A stretch of 35,603 nt of DNA, taken from contig JASHQY010000051.1 of the NCBI GenBank assembly GCA_030038885.1, forward strand, positions 1-35,603, read 5' to 3'. The DNA comes from Thermoplasmata archaeon. Its GTDB lineage: Archaea > Thermoplasmatota > Thermoplasmata > Lutacidiplasmatales > UBA184. The notes under the pieces were generated by a model. The model did not search any database, was not told where the DNA came from, and saw only the letters and a program-made list of their open reading frames with translations. Of this stretch, positions 1-6,734 are shown piece by piece (position 1 is the stretch's first letter; each line of letters starts with the position of its first letter). Both the position numbers and the translations under genes were made by a program.

Positions 1-555
1 CTCCTCTTTCACGACCTGACCGCCGGCCAGGAGCTCGCGATCCGCGAGATCGTCGGCATGCGCAAGCCGGTGATCGCCTCCCTGCCGGGCGTCGCGGCGG
101 GCGGGGGGTTCTCGCTCGCGCTGGCCGCCGACTGGCGCATCGCGAGCGACGCGGCGGTGCTGGTCCCGGCGTTCCCCGGCCTCGGCGCCGTGCCCGACGG
201 CGGGCTGACGTACTTCCTGCCGCATTTCCTCGGGATCGGCCTCGCGCAGGAGATCCTGTTCTCGAACGCCCGTATCCCCGCCGCGCGCGCGCGGGAGCTG
301 GGCCTCGTCCACGAGGTCGTCGCGGGTCCGGAGCTCACCGCGCGCGCCTGGGCGCGGGCGCGCGAGCTCGCCGAGGGTCCGACGCTCGCCTACGGCTGGA
401 TGAAGCGATTGATGGTCTCCGCGTTCAGCGAGAGCCTCGAGAGCCAGATGATGCTCGAGCGGCGCGGCGCGGTCGAGGCCGCGGAAGGGCCCGAGCTGGC
501 GGAGGGGATCCGCGCGTTCCGCGAGAAGCGGCCGCCGAGGTTCTCCGGACCGTAG
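1..555 (+). CDS. Enoyl-CoA hydratase/isomerase (crotonase family), 5' truncated by window edge
   Basis: The reading frame is open from base 1, so the N-terminus lies outside the window; 184 residues remain. Crotonases hydrate or isomerise enoyl-CoA thioesters, typically in fatty-acid or aromatic acyl-CoA degradation. Visible signatures are the oxyanion-hole stretch GVAAGGGFSLALAADWRIAS and the second block GLGAVPDGG, where the catalytic acidic position carries Asp, as in several isomerase-type members. The C-terminal part (EGPTLAYGWMKRL, then an EGIRAFREKRPPRF ending) is the usual crotonase tail with the terminal FxEKRxPxF motif. The exact substrate cannot be told from sequence. A dienoyl-CoA-reductase-like gene further along (32932-33762) fits the same pathway. 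Confidence 0.93.
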   Translation, partial: LLFHDLTAGQELAIREIVGMRKPVIASLPGVAAGGGFSLALAADWRIASDAAVLVPAFPGLGAVPDGGLTYFLPHFLGIGLAQEILFSNARIPAARARELGLVHEVVAGPELTARAWARARELAEGPTLAYGWMKRLMVSAFSESLESQMMLERRGAVEAAEGPELAEGIRAFREKRPPRFSGP

Positions 556-591
556 CCGGGGAGGGGTCCCCGCTCGGCGCCCCACTCGTCC

Positions 592-1218
592 TCAGCCGAT
601 CGCCCGCGGGGGGCTCCAGTCGCGCGCGAGGAACGATTCGAGCCGCGGCCGCACCGAGGGCCACTCGGAGGCGAGAATGCTGAAGTACACCGACGAGCGC
701 CGGTAGCCGTCGGGGAGCACGACGTCCTCCCGCAGCACGCCTTCCCGCGTCGCGCCGAGCCGCGCGATCGCCCGCTGCGATCGCTCGTTGCGCGCGTCGG
801 TCTGGAGCTGGACCCGGTGCACCCGCTCCACGTCGAAGGCGTGCCGGAGCATCAGGAGCTTCGCCTCGGTGTTGACCGGGGTCCGCCAGAGCGCGGGATC
901 GATCCACGTGCCCCCGATCTCGACGCTGTCGTTCCCCGGATCGATCCTAAGGAACCGGGTCATTCCGATCGGGCGGCGCGCGGGGAGGAGGCAGGTGGTG
1001 AACGGAAGGTCGGTGCCCGCCCGCTGGGCGGCGAGCAGCGTCCGGACGAGGGCTTCGACGTCCGCGCGCGAGCGCATCGGCCCGGTGCGCAGGAACTCGG
1101 TCACCTCGGGGCGACCCGCGGGGAGCCGCAACGCGTCGGCGTGGGCCCACTCCAGCGGGACGAGTTCGACGTACCGACCCGAGAGCGTCAGCGGGGTCCG
1201 GAACCCGTCGGGACGCAT
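592..1218 (-). CDS. GNAT-family N-acetyltransferase, RimJ/RimL-like
   Basis: 208 residues from ATG at 1218. The protein shows the RimJ/RimL-type GNAT layout: an N-terminal strand (GRYVELVPLEWAHADAL), a beta-strand block GMTRFLRIDPGNDSVEIGGTWI, then NTEAKLLMLRHAFD and the acetyl-CoA site region DARNERSQRAIARLGATREGVLRED. Such enzymes transfer acetyl from acetyl-CoA to protein N-termini or small amines; the substrate here is unknown. A GTG at 1236 adds six residues and sits just behind a GGAGGG. I prefer the ATG because a TTAAAG box (1244-1249) lies about 26 nt upstream, the leaderless spacing seen at many genes here. It converges on the crotonase gene and diverges from the nuo operon. Confidence 0.88.
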   Translation of the reverse strand: MRPDGFRTPLTLSGRYVELVPLEWAHADALRLPAGRPEVTEFLRTGPMRSRADVEALVRTLLAAQRAGTDLPFTTCLLPARRPIGMTRFLRIDPGNDSVEIGGTWIDPALWRTPVNTEAKLLMLRHAFDVERVHRVQLQTDARNERSQRAIARLGATREGVLREDVVLPDGYRRSSVYFSILASEWPSVRPRLESFLARDWSPPRAIG

Positions 1219-1243
1219 GGCGTCGCGAGGACCCACCGCCCTC

Positions 1244-1249
1244 CTTTAA
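1244..1249 (-). promoter_or_regulatory. TATA-like box for the GNAT gene
   Basis: TTAAAG on the minus strand, about 26 nt before the ATG at 1218; the spacing predicts a leaderless or nearly leaderless transcript. Inferred from position and composition only. Confidence 0.45.
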
Positions 1250-1301
1250 CGCCCCGCCACGCCGCTCCCGGGCGCGCCGGGCCGCGAATCGTCCCCTGAG
1301 G

Positions 1302-1309
1302 TTAAATAA
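1302..1309 (+). promoter_or_regulatory. TATA box of the nuo operon
   Basis: TTAAATAA is the most AT-rich octamer in this intergenic stretch. It would place transcription start near 1330, giving a leader of about 28 nt that contains the AGGAGG at 1347-1352. Unlike many single genes here, the operon therefore seems to have a leader with a true ribosome binding site. Confidence 0.6.
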
Positions 1310-1346
1310 CGAAGGGAAGTCACAAAGGTACTAACCGGCGAGCGGT

Positions 1347-1352
1347 AGGAGG
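1347..1352 (+). promoter_or_regulatory. Shine-Dalgarno site for nuoA
   Basis: A perfect AGGAGG, 5 nt before the GTG at 1358. It decides the start of nuoA, because no other start codon in this frame is correctly spaced. Confidence 0.7.
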
Positions 1353-1357
1353 CAACG

Positions 1358-1723
1358 GTGGAAGCGGGCACCACGACGTTCCTCGTGTTCGCGATCGTGG
1401 CGACGGCGTTCGGCGTGGGTTCGATCGTCGCGAACCGCGTGCTCGGCGCCCCGCGGCGCCAGTCGTACCTCCAGAAGACGACCTACGAGTGTGGCGAGGA
1501 GGCCGAGGGCGAAGCGCAGATCGACTTCCCGACCCAGCACTACACGTTCGCGATCGTGTTCGTCGCGGTCGACGTGCTCGGGTTCATCCTCGCGCTCTGG
1601 GGCCTCACGTTCCGCGGGGTCAACTCCGGCTGGTACCCCGTGTTCATCGCGGTCGCGTTCACCGCGCTCGCGATCACGGGGATCTACTACGCGCTCAGCG
1701 GCGAGAAGAGGTGGGTCGTGTGA
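1358..1723 (+). CDS. nuoA: NADH-quinone oxidoreductase-type complex I subunit A
   Basis: 121 residues, the normal length for NuoA/FpoA, a small three-helix membrane subunit next to the quinone-binding junction of complex I. Seen here: a first hydrophobic helix (about 7-25), the conserved loop YECGEE followed by DFPTQHYTFAIVFVAVD, and two further helices. The Cys of the YECG loop is the family hallmark. The gene starts with GTG behind a perfect AGGAGG and is the first gene of the operon. Its stop overlaps the start of nuoB by 4 nt (GTGA), so the two are likely translationally coupled. Confidence 0.95.
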   Translation: MEAGTTTFLVFAIVATAFGVGSIVANRVLGAPRRQSYLQKTTYECGEEAEGEAQIDFPTQHYTFAIVFVAVDVLGFILALWGLTFRGVNSGWYPVFIAVAFTALAITGIYYALSGEKRWVV

Positions 1724-2340
1724 CGACCCCGACGGCGTCGGTGGCGCCGGCGAAGCCCCCCGGACCCGAGGGGCTCCGGCCCGAGGGCCCGCTGCCGACG
1801 GTGACCCAGGCCGCGGTCCCGTTCATCGAGATCGAGACGTTGCGCGCGAGGGAGTTCCTCCCGGCGGCGCGCGAGGCGCTCACGTCGCTGATCGCCGAGC
1901 AGGGCCAGACGAAGGTGATCCGGCCGGTCTTCAACTGGGCCGGTCGCAACTCGCTCTTTCCGCTGCACTGGGGCCTCGCGTGCTGCGCGATCGAGTTCGC
2001 CGCGGCGTTCGGGGGCCGGTGGGACGCCGAGCGGTTCGGGGTCGTCCCGCGGTCCTCGCCCCGCCAGTGCGACCTCATGATCGTCAACGGGACGGTCACC
2101 TGGAAGGTCGCGCACAAGCTGATCACGCTCTACGAGCAGATGCCGGAGCCGAAGTGGGTGATCGCGATGGGCAACTGCGCGACCGGCGGCGGACCGTTCC
2201 GCACCGCGTACTCGGTCGTTCCGGGCGTCGACAAGCTCGTGCCGGTCGATGTGTACATCGCGGGATGCCCGCCGCGGCCGGAGGCGATGCTCGACGGGAT
2301 CCTGAAACTCGAACAGCTCATCCGGGAGCGCAAGGAGTAG
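1720..2340 (+). CDS. nuoB: Complex I subunit B (N2 iron-sulfur cluster carrier)
   Basis: 206 residues from a GTG that overlaps the nuoA stop. NuoB (PSST-like) holds the terminal [4Fe-4S] cluster N2 that delivers electrons to quinone. All four expected ligands are visible: tandem Cys88-Cys89 in LACCAIEF, Cys153 in MGNCATGGGPF and Cys183 in IAGCPPRPEAMLDG. The N-terminus carries a Pro/Ala-rich extension of about 30 residues before the conserved core. It is followed by nuoC after a 37-nt gap with its own GGGGGAG ribosome binding site. The identification is secure. Confidence 0.95.
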   Translation: MTTPTASVAPAKPPGPEGLRPEGPLPTVTQAAVPFIEIETLRAREFLPAAREALTSLIAEQGQTKVIRPVFNWAGRNSLFPLHWGLACCAIEFAAAFGGRWDAERFGVVPRSSPRQCDLMIVNGTVTWKVAHKLITLYEQMPEPKWVIAMGNCATGGGPFRTAYSVVPGVDKLVPVDVYIAGCPPRPEAMLDGILKLEQLIRERKE

Positions 2341-2377
2341 GCGGCCCGCGGCCGTCGGAACCCCGGGGGAGTGCGCG

Positions 2378-2854
2378 GTGCAGCCGGACGACATCGCCCG
2401 CCAGCTCGCCCCGAAGCTGGGGGACGGGCTGCTCTCGGTCGAGCCGTTCCCGGGCACCGCCGGACGCGTGCGGTTCCGCTCGGAGCGGGCGCTCGAGCTT
2501 TTCCGCGCGGTGCGGGACGACCTCCACTTCGGGCACCTGTCGATGGTCGGCGCGATCGACTGGGTCGACCACCGGGAGGTCTTCTACGTCGCGTGGTCCG
2601 ACGCCGCGACCCAGTACCTGTTCCTCTCGACCGACGTGCCGGCGAGCGCCGCGCACGTCGAATCGGCGTCGTCGGTCTGGCCGAGCGCGAACTGGCACGA
2701 GCGGGAGGCGTGGGAGATGGTCGACGTGACGTTCGACAATCACCCCGACCTCCGCCACCTCCTGATGCCGGACGGCTACGCGTTCCACCCGCTCCTGCGC
2801 TCGTTCAAGCTCCACGAACCCGAGGAGCTGGAGGTGAAGTCGCGCCATGTCTGA
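2378..2854 (+). CDS. nuoC: Complex I subunit C (30 kDa-type)
   Basis: 158 residues starting with GTG at 2378, 7 nt after a GGGGGAG at 2364-2370. NuoC is the peripheral-arm scaffold subunit that packs against NuoD. It shows the family block WHEREAWEMVDVTFDNHPDLRHLLMPDGY followed by FHPLLRSFKL. It is short compared with bacterial NuoC and not fused to NuoD. The last 8 nt overlap the start of nuoD, supporting coupled translation. Confidence 0.92.
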   Translation: MQPDDIARQLAPKLGDGLLSVEPFPGTAGRVRFRSERALELFRAVRDDLHFGHLSMVGAIDWVDHREVFYVAWSDAATQYLFLSTDVPASAAHVESASSVWPSANWHEREAWEMVDVTFDNHPDLRHLLMPDGYAFHPLLRSFKLHEPEELEVKSRHV

Positions 2855-3992
2855 GATGTGGATCAACATGGGGCCCCAGCACCCCATGACGCACGGCCTC
2901 TGGAACCTCCGCGTGAAGATCGACGGCGAGATGATCCTCGACGTCGACCCCGAGATGGGCTACCTCCACCGGGGGATCGAGAAGATCAGCGAGGACCGGC
3001 ACTACAACGAGGTCATCACGCTGATGGACCGGTGCTGCTACGTCGCCGGCTTCGCGTGGGAGCACCTCTACATCCAGTCCGCCGAGCAGGCGCTCGGCCT
3101 CCGGCCGCCGGAGCGCGCGGAGTACCTCCGGGTCCTGTGCGACGAGTTCCAGCGGATCGCCTCGCACCTGATGTGGTACGCCGCGTTCGTCCAGGATATC
3201 GGCCTGATGAGCCCGTTCCTCTACGGGATGCGGGACCGCGACCTCGTCCTGGACCTCTTCCAGAGCTACACCGGCGCCCGCATGACCTACGAGTACATGC
3301 GGGTCGGCGGGGTCCGGAACGACGTGCCGCCGGGCTTCACCGACCAGGCCCGCAAGGTCCTCGACTGGCTCTCCGACCGGTTCGTCGAGTACGACCAGCT
3401 CTGCCTCGGGTCGACGATCTTCCGCGAGCGGTGCGACGACCTCGGGACCCTGAAGGCGAACGACTGCGTCGCCCACGGGGTCACCGGCCCGATGCTCCGG
3501 GCGGCCGGCCTGAAGCGGGACCTGCGCAAGGACCGGCCGTACGCGGCGTACGACCGGCTCGAGTTCGACGTCGCGGTCGCGGACAGCGCGGACGTCACCG
3601 CGCGCTACCTCGTCCGGATGGAGGAGATGCGCCAGTCCGTCCGGATCCTCCGCCAGGTCGTCGACTGGCTGGACCGGCACCCCGGGCCCGTGCTCGCGGA
3701 GCGGCTCCCGCGCTGGCTCGGCGCCCCGTACGCGCCGATCGGCAACGAGGGCTACCTGTTGAAGCGCCACTACGCGAAGGGCGTCGGGTTCTCCGCGGTC
3801 GAGGAGCCCCACGGCGAGGCGCAGGCATACGTCGTGAACGACGGCGGCGAGCACCCGTACCGCGTGAAGTTCCGCTCGCCGGTCTTCGCGAACATCAGCG
3901 CCGCGCGCCAGTACCTGGTCGGCTACCACGTCGCCGACATCCCGCCGATCATGGGCAGCGTCGACGTCTGCGTCGGGGAGGTCGACCGGTAG
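2847..3992 (+). CDS. nuoD: Complex I subunit D (49 kDa-type, quinone site)
   Basis: 381 residues, related to the large subunit of NiFe hydrogenases but without metal-site cysteines, as expected of NuoD. The quinone-site residues are in place: His12 in GPQHPMTHG and Tyr53 in SEDRHYNEV, which correspond by motif to the His and Tyr that contact the quinone headgroup. The C-terminus ends in a GEVDR motif typical of the family. The ATG at 2847 lies inside the end of nuoC, and nuoH begins 6 nt after its stop. Confidence 0.96.
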   Translation: MSEMWINMGPQHPMTHGLWNLRVKIDGEMILDVDPEMGYLHRGIEKISEDRHYNEVITLMDRCCYVAGFAWEHLYIQSAEQALGLRPPERAEYLRVLCDEFQRIASHLMWYAAFVQDIGLMSPFLYGMRDRDLVLDLFQSYTGARMTYEYMRVGGVRNDVPPGFTDQARKVLDWLSDRFVEYDQLCLGSTIFRERCDDLGTLKANDCVAHGVTGPMLRAAGLKRDLRKDRPYAAYDRLEFDVAVADSADVTARYLVRMEEMRQSVRILRQVVDWLDRHPGPVLAERLPRWLGAPYAPIGNEGYLLKRHYAKGVGFSAVEEPHGEAQAYVVNDGGEHPYRVKFRSPVFANISAARQYLVGYHVADIPPIMGSVDVCVGEVDR

Positions 3993-3998
3993 GGTCCC

Positions 3999-5129
3999 AT
4001 GGCGAGCGCCACCCTCTACTCCGTGTCCGACGGCCTCGCGAGCGCGCTGCTGCACGCGCTCGGTTCGGTCCTGCCGGGCCCGGCGCGCGCGGCCGTCACG
4101 AACCCGAACGTGATCGTCGGGCTGGCCGTGCTGATCTTCGCGGTCATCCTGCTCGCCGCGAGCATGCTCAACACGATCCTATTGATCTGGTGGGAGCGCA
4201 AGCTGCTCGGGCGGTTCATGGACCGGCGGGGCGCGATGCACGTCGGGTTTGCGGGGCTGCTCCAGAACTTCGCGGACGGCCTCAAGCTCTTCCGGAAGAA
4301 CACCTTCCAGCCGCAGGAGGCCGATCCGCTCGGCTTCTACACCGGCCCGTGCGCCTACATGGTCACGTCGCTGATCATCTTCGGCGTCCTGCCGATCTCG
4401 TCCGGCTGGAACGCGGGGACCCTCCCGCTCACGCTGCTCCTCGCGCTCGCGATCTTCTCGTTCGCCCCGCTGTTCATCTTCGTCAGCGCGTGGTCGAGCA
4501 ACAACAAGTACTCGCTGATGGGCGGGATGCGCTCCGCCGCGCAGATGATCGCGTACGAGGTCCCGATCCTCCTCGCGGTCGTCGCGGTGATCCTCGTCGC
4601 GGGGAGCTTCAACCTCACGACGATCGTCTACGAGCAGCAGAACTACTGGTTCTGGGGCCCGCTGGTCGTCGCGCTGATCGTGTTCGTCGCGGGGATGCTC
4701 GCGGAGATGGAGCGGATCCCGTTCGACCTTCCCGAGGCCGAGGCCGAGCTCGTCGAAGGGTGGAACACCGAGTACGGCGGGATGCTCTTCGCGTTCTTCA
4801 TGCTCGCCGACTACCTCCGCGCGCTGGTCGGCTCGATCCTCGTCGTGCTCCTGTTCCTTGGCGGCTGGACGATGCCGACCTGGGTCCCGGGCGCGCTCAC
4901 GTCGTTCCCGCTCGCGGGGATCTTCTGGTTCATGGTCAAGACCTACACCGTGTTCGGCCTGTTCGTCTGGGTCCGCGCGTCGCTGCCCCGGGTCCGGACG
5001 GACCAGCTCCTGCGCGTGGGGTGGAACCGGATGATCCCGCTGAGCCTCCTGTCGATCTTCCTCGCCGCCGTCCTCGTCACCGTGAAGTGCCTGCCGCTCC
5101 TCGGCTGCGTGCCGGGCGTGGGCAGCTAA
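3999..5129 (+). CDS. nuoH: Complex I subunit H (membrane, quinone-junction subunit)
   Basis: 376 residues with about eight or nine hydrophobic helices. NuoH links the peripheral arm to the proton-pumping arm and forms much of the quinone tunnel. Conserved signatures are WWERKLLGRFMDRRG near residue 65 and the loop ERIPFDLPEAEAELVEGWNTEYGGM near residues 236-260, rich in acidic residues essential for coupling. The N-terminal 30 residues before the first helix are unusually long and non-conserved, but no better downstream start is evident. Spacing to nuoI is 13 nt, containing GAGG. Confidence 0.95.
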   Translation: MASATLYSVSDGLASALLHALGSVLPGPARAAVTNPNVIVGLAVLIFAVILLAASMLNTILLIWWERKLLGRFMDRRGAMHVGFAGLLQNFADGLKLFRKNTFQPQEADPLGFYTGPCAYMVTSLIIFGVLPISSGWNAGTLPLTLLLALAIFSFAPLFIFVSAWSSNNKYSLMGGMRSAAQMIAYEVPILLAVVAVILVAGSFNLTTIVYEQQNYWFWGPLVVALIVFVAGMLAEMERIPFDLPEAEAELVEGWNTEYGGMLFAFFMLADYLRALVGSILVVLLFLGGWTMPTWVPGALTSFPLAGIFWFMVKTYTVFGLFVWVRASLPRVRTDQLLRVGWNRMIPLSLLSIFLAAVLVTVKCLPLLGCVPGVGS

Positions 5130-5142
5130 GCGAGGAGTTCCG

Positions 5143-5922
5143 ATGGCCAGTCCGATCACCGCCAAGGAGAAGCCGAGCGAGAACCCGATCCTCTTCGTCG
5201 CGCGGCCGATGGCGACCGCCGCGCGCCAGTTCGCGAAGAGCCTGATCCGGCCCGCGACAATCGTCTACCCGTACGAGCGCCTCGAGGATCCGACGTTCCG
5301 CGACCGGGTCGCGGTCGCGTCCGGGCGGCCGATCGGGGTCGGCCACGTCTGGGACAACTACCGCGGGGTGCACGCGCTGAACATCGCGACGTGCATCAGC
5401 TGCAACCTGTGCGCGTTCTCCTGCCCGGACCTGTGCATCGAGATGGTCACGGTGCCGGGCGGCGACCCCAAGCACCCGAAGAAGTGCCCGGAGATCGACT
5501 ACGGGAAGTGCAGCTACTGCGGCTTCTGCTCGGACGCGTGCCCGGAGGGCTGCCTCACGATGACGACCCGCTACGAGCTCTCGGTCGCGCGCCGCGCGGA
5601 GATGGTCTACTCGCCCGAGAAGCTCTACGACGTGTTCCGCACGAAGCTCCCGATGAACCCGATCCGGGTCGAACGCCCGGCGAACGAGGACGCGATCCTG
5701 CTCGACCCGCCGCTGTGCATCGGCTGCAACGCGTGCTCCCGCGACTGCCCGACGCAGTGCATCACGATGCTCGACATCCCGAAGCCGGCCGCGAAGCCCG
5801 GCGAGAAGCAGACGAAGCGGATCTGGAAGGAGCCGGTGATCAACGATTCCGATTGCGTGCGCTGCGGCACGTGCATCAGCGTCTGTCCCAAAGAGTGCCT
5901 GTTCTGGGGGACGCGCAAGTGA
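5143..5922 (+). CDS. nuoI: Complex I subunit I with four [4Fe-4S] cysteine motifs
   Basis: 259 residues, against about 150-180 for ordinary NuoI. Residues 70-145 are the normal NuoI core, with Cys84/87/90/94 and Cys123/126/129/133 binding clusters N6a and N6b; the block DYGKCSYCGFCSDACPEGC is diagnostic. A C-terminal extension adds two further complete ferredoxin motifs, Cys192/195/198/202 and Cys238/241/244/248. Each motif is followed by another Cys four residues later (98, 137, 206, 252). The protein could therefore carry four [4Fe-4S] clusters. With nuoE, nuoF and nuoG missing from the operon, the extra pair may be the electron entry point; that role is inference. Confidence 0.93.
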   Translation: MASPITAKEKPSENPILFVARPMATAARQFAKSLIRPATIVYPYERLEDPTFRDRVAVASGRPIGVGHVWDNYRGVHALNIATCISCNLCAFSCPDLCIEMVTVPGGDPKHPKKCPEIDYGKCSYCGFCSDACPEGCLTMTTRYELSVARRAEMVYSPEKLYDVFRTKLPMNPIRVERPANEDAILLDPPLCIGCNACSRDCPTQCITMLDIPKPAAKPGEKQTKRIWKEPVINDSDCVRCGTCISVCPKECLFWGTRK

Positions 5923-6407
5923 GCCTCGAGGAACTGGCGTTCCTCGCCCTGGCACTGGTCGCGATCGCGACCGCCGCCGCCGCGCTGCTCGTCCGCGAGC
6001 TCGTCCACACGATCCTGTGGATCGCGATCTTCTTCGTCGACCTCTCGGCGATCTACTTCCTCCTCGACGCCCCGTTCTTGGGGGTCCTCCAGCTCGGGGT
6101 CTACGCCGGGGCGGTCACGATCCTGCTCCTGTTCGGGATCATGACGACCCGCAAGCGGATCTTCTCCCGCGAGTCGGCGACCGGGATCGGGCCGGTGCCG
6201 GTCGCGCTCGCGCTCGTGACGTTCGTCTTCCTCGTCTCCGCGCTCGGCGAGCTCCCCCCGTCGACCTCGACGATCGCGACGTACGACCCGACCGCGCTCT
6301 CCGAGAACCTCTTCGGACCGAACGGCCCGTGGCTCCTGCTGCTCGGGCTGATCATGCTCGCGGGGGTCGCGGGCGCGATCTACCTCGTCCGGGAGGGCCG
6401 CGAATGA
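5919..6407 (+). CDS. nuoJ: Complex I subunit J
   Basis: 162 residues from a GTG that overlaps the nuoI stop by 4 nt. NuoJ is a five-helix membrane subunit next to NuoK and NuoA. Its conserved block is LLDAPFLGVLQLGVYAGAVTILLLFGIMTT, containing the pi-bulge helix region. The subunit is encoded as one full-length gene, whereas some archaea split it in two. Its stop overlaps the nuoK start (ATGA at 6404-6407). Confidence 0.92.
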   Translation: MSLEELAFLALALVAIATAAAALLVRELVHTILWIAIFFVDLSAIYFLLDAPFLGVLQLGVYAGAVTILLLFGIMTTRKRIFSRESATGIGPVPVALALVTFVFLVSALGELPPSTSTIATYDPTALSENLFGPNGPWLLLLGLIMLAGVAGAIYLVREGRE

Positions 6408-6721
6408 CCGAGCTCGCGCTCACCGGGTTCCTCGGGCTCTCCGCCGCGCTCGTCGGGATCGGGATCTTCGGGATCCTCACGCGCCGGAACTTCATCCTGC
6501 TCCTGATCTCGGTCGAGATCGCGATGAACGCCGCGATCCTGAACTTCGTGTACTTCGCGGCGTTCCCCTCGGGGACCCACGGGCTCTCGGGCCAGGCGAT
6601 CACGGTCGTGCTGATCGGGTTCGCGGCGACCGAGGTCGCGGTCGGGCTCGCGATCGTGCTCGCGCTGAACCGCCTCAAGGGAACGATCAACGTCGCGCGC
6701 GCGACCGAGCTGAAGCTGTAG
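6404..6721 (+). CDS. nuoK: Complex I subunit K (MrpC-like)
   Basis: 105 residues with three transmembrane helices, normal for NuoK. The two membrane glutamates used in proton translocation are visible: one in LLISVEIAMNAAILNF (second helix) and one in FAATEVAVGLAIV (third helix). The start ATG overlaps the nuoJ stop. The gene ends in TAG directly before a purine-rich GGGGGGAG (6721-6728) that should serve nuoL. Confidence 0.94.
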   Translation: MTELALTGFLGLSAALVGIGIFGILTRRNFILLLISVEIAMNAAILNFVYFAAFPSGTHGLSGQAITVVLIGFAATEVAVGLAIVLALNRLKGTINVARATELKL

Positions 6722-6734
6722 GGGGGAGTCGCTC

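Noticed and set aside
2858..5245. Long plus-strand open frame overlapping nuoD and nuoH
   Set aside because: It is an Arg/Pro/Gly-rich shadow frame; nuoD and nuoH have clear family motifs in their own frames.
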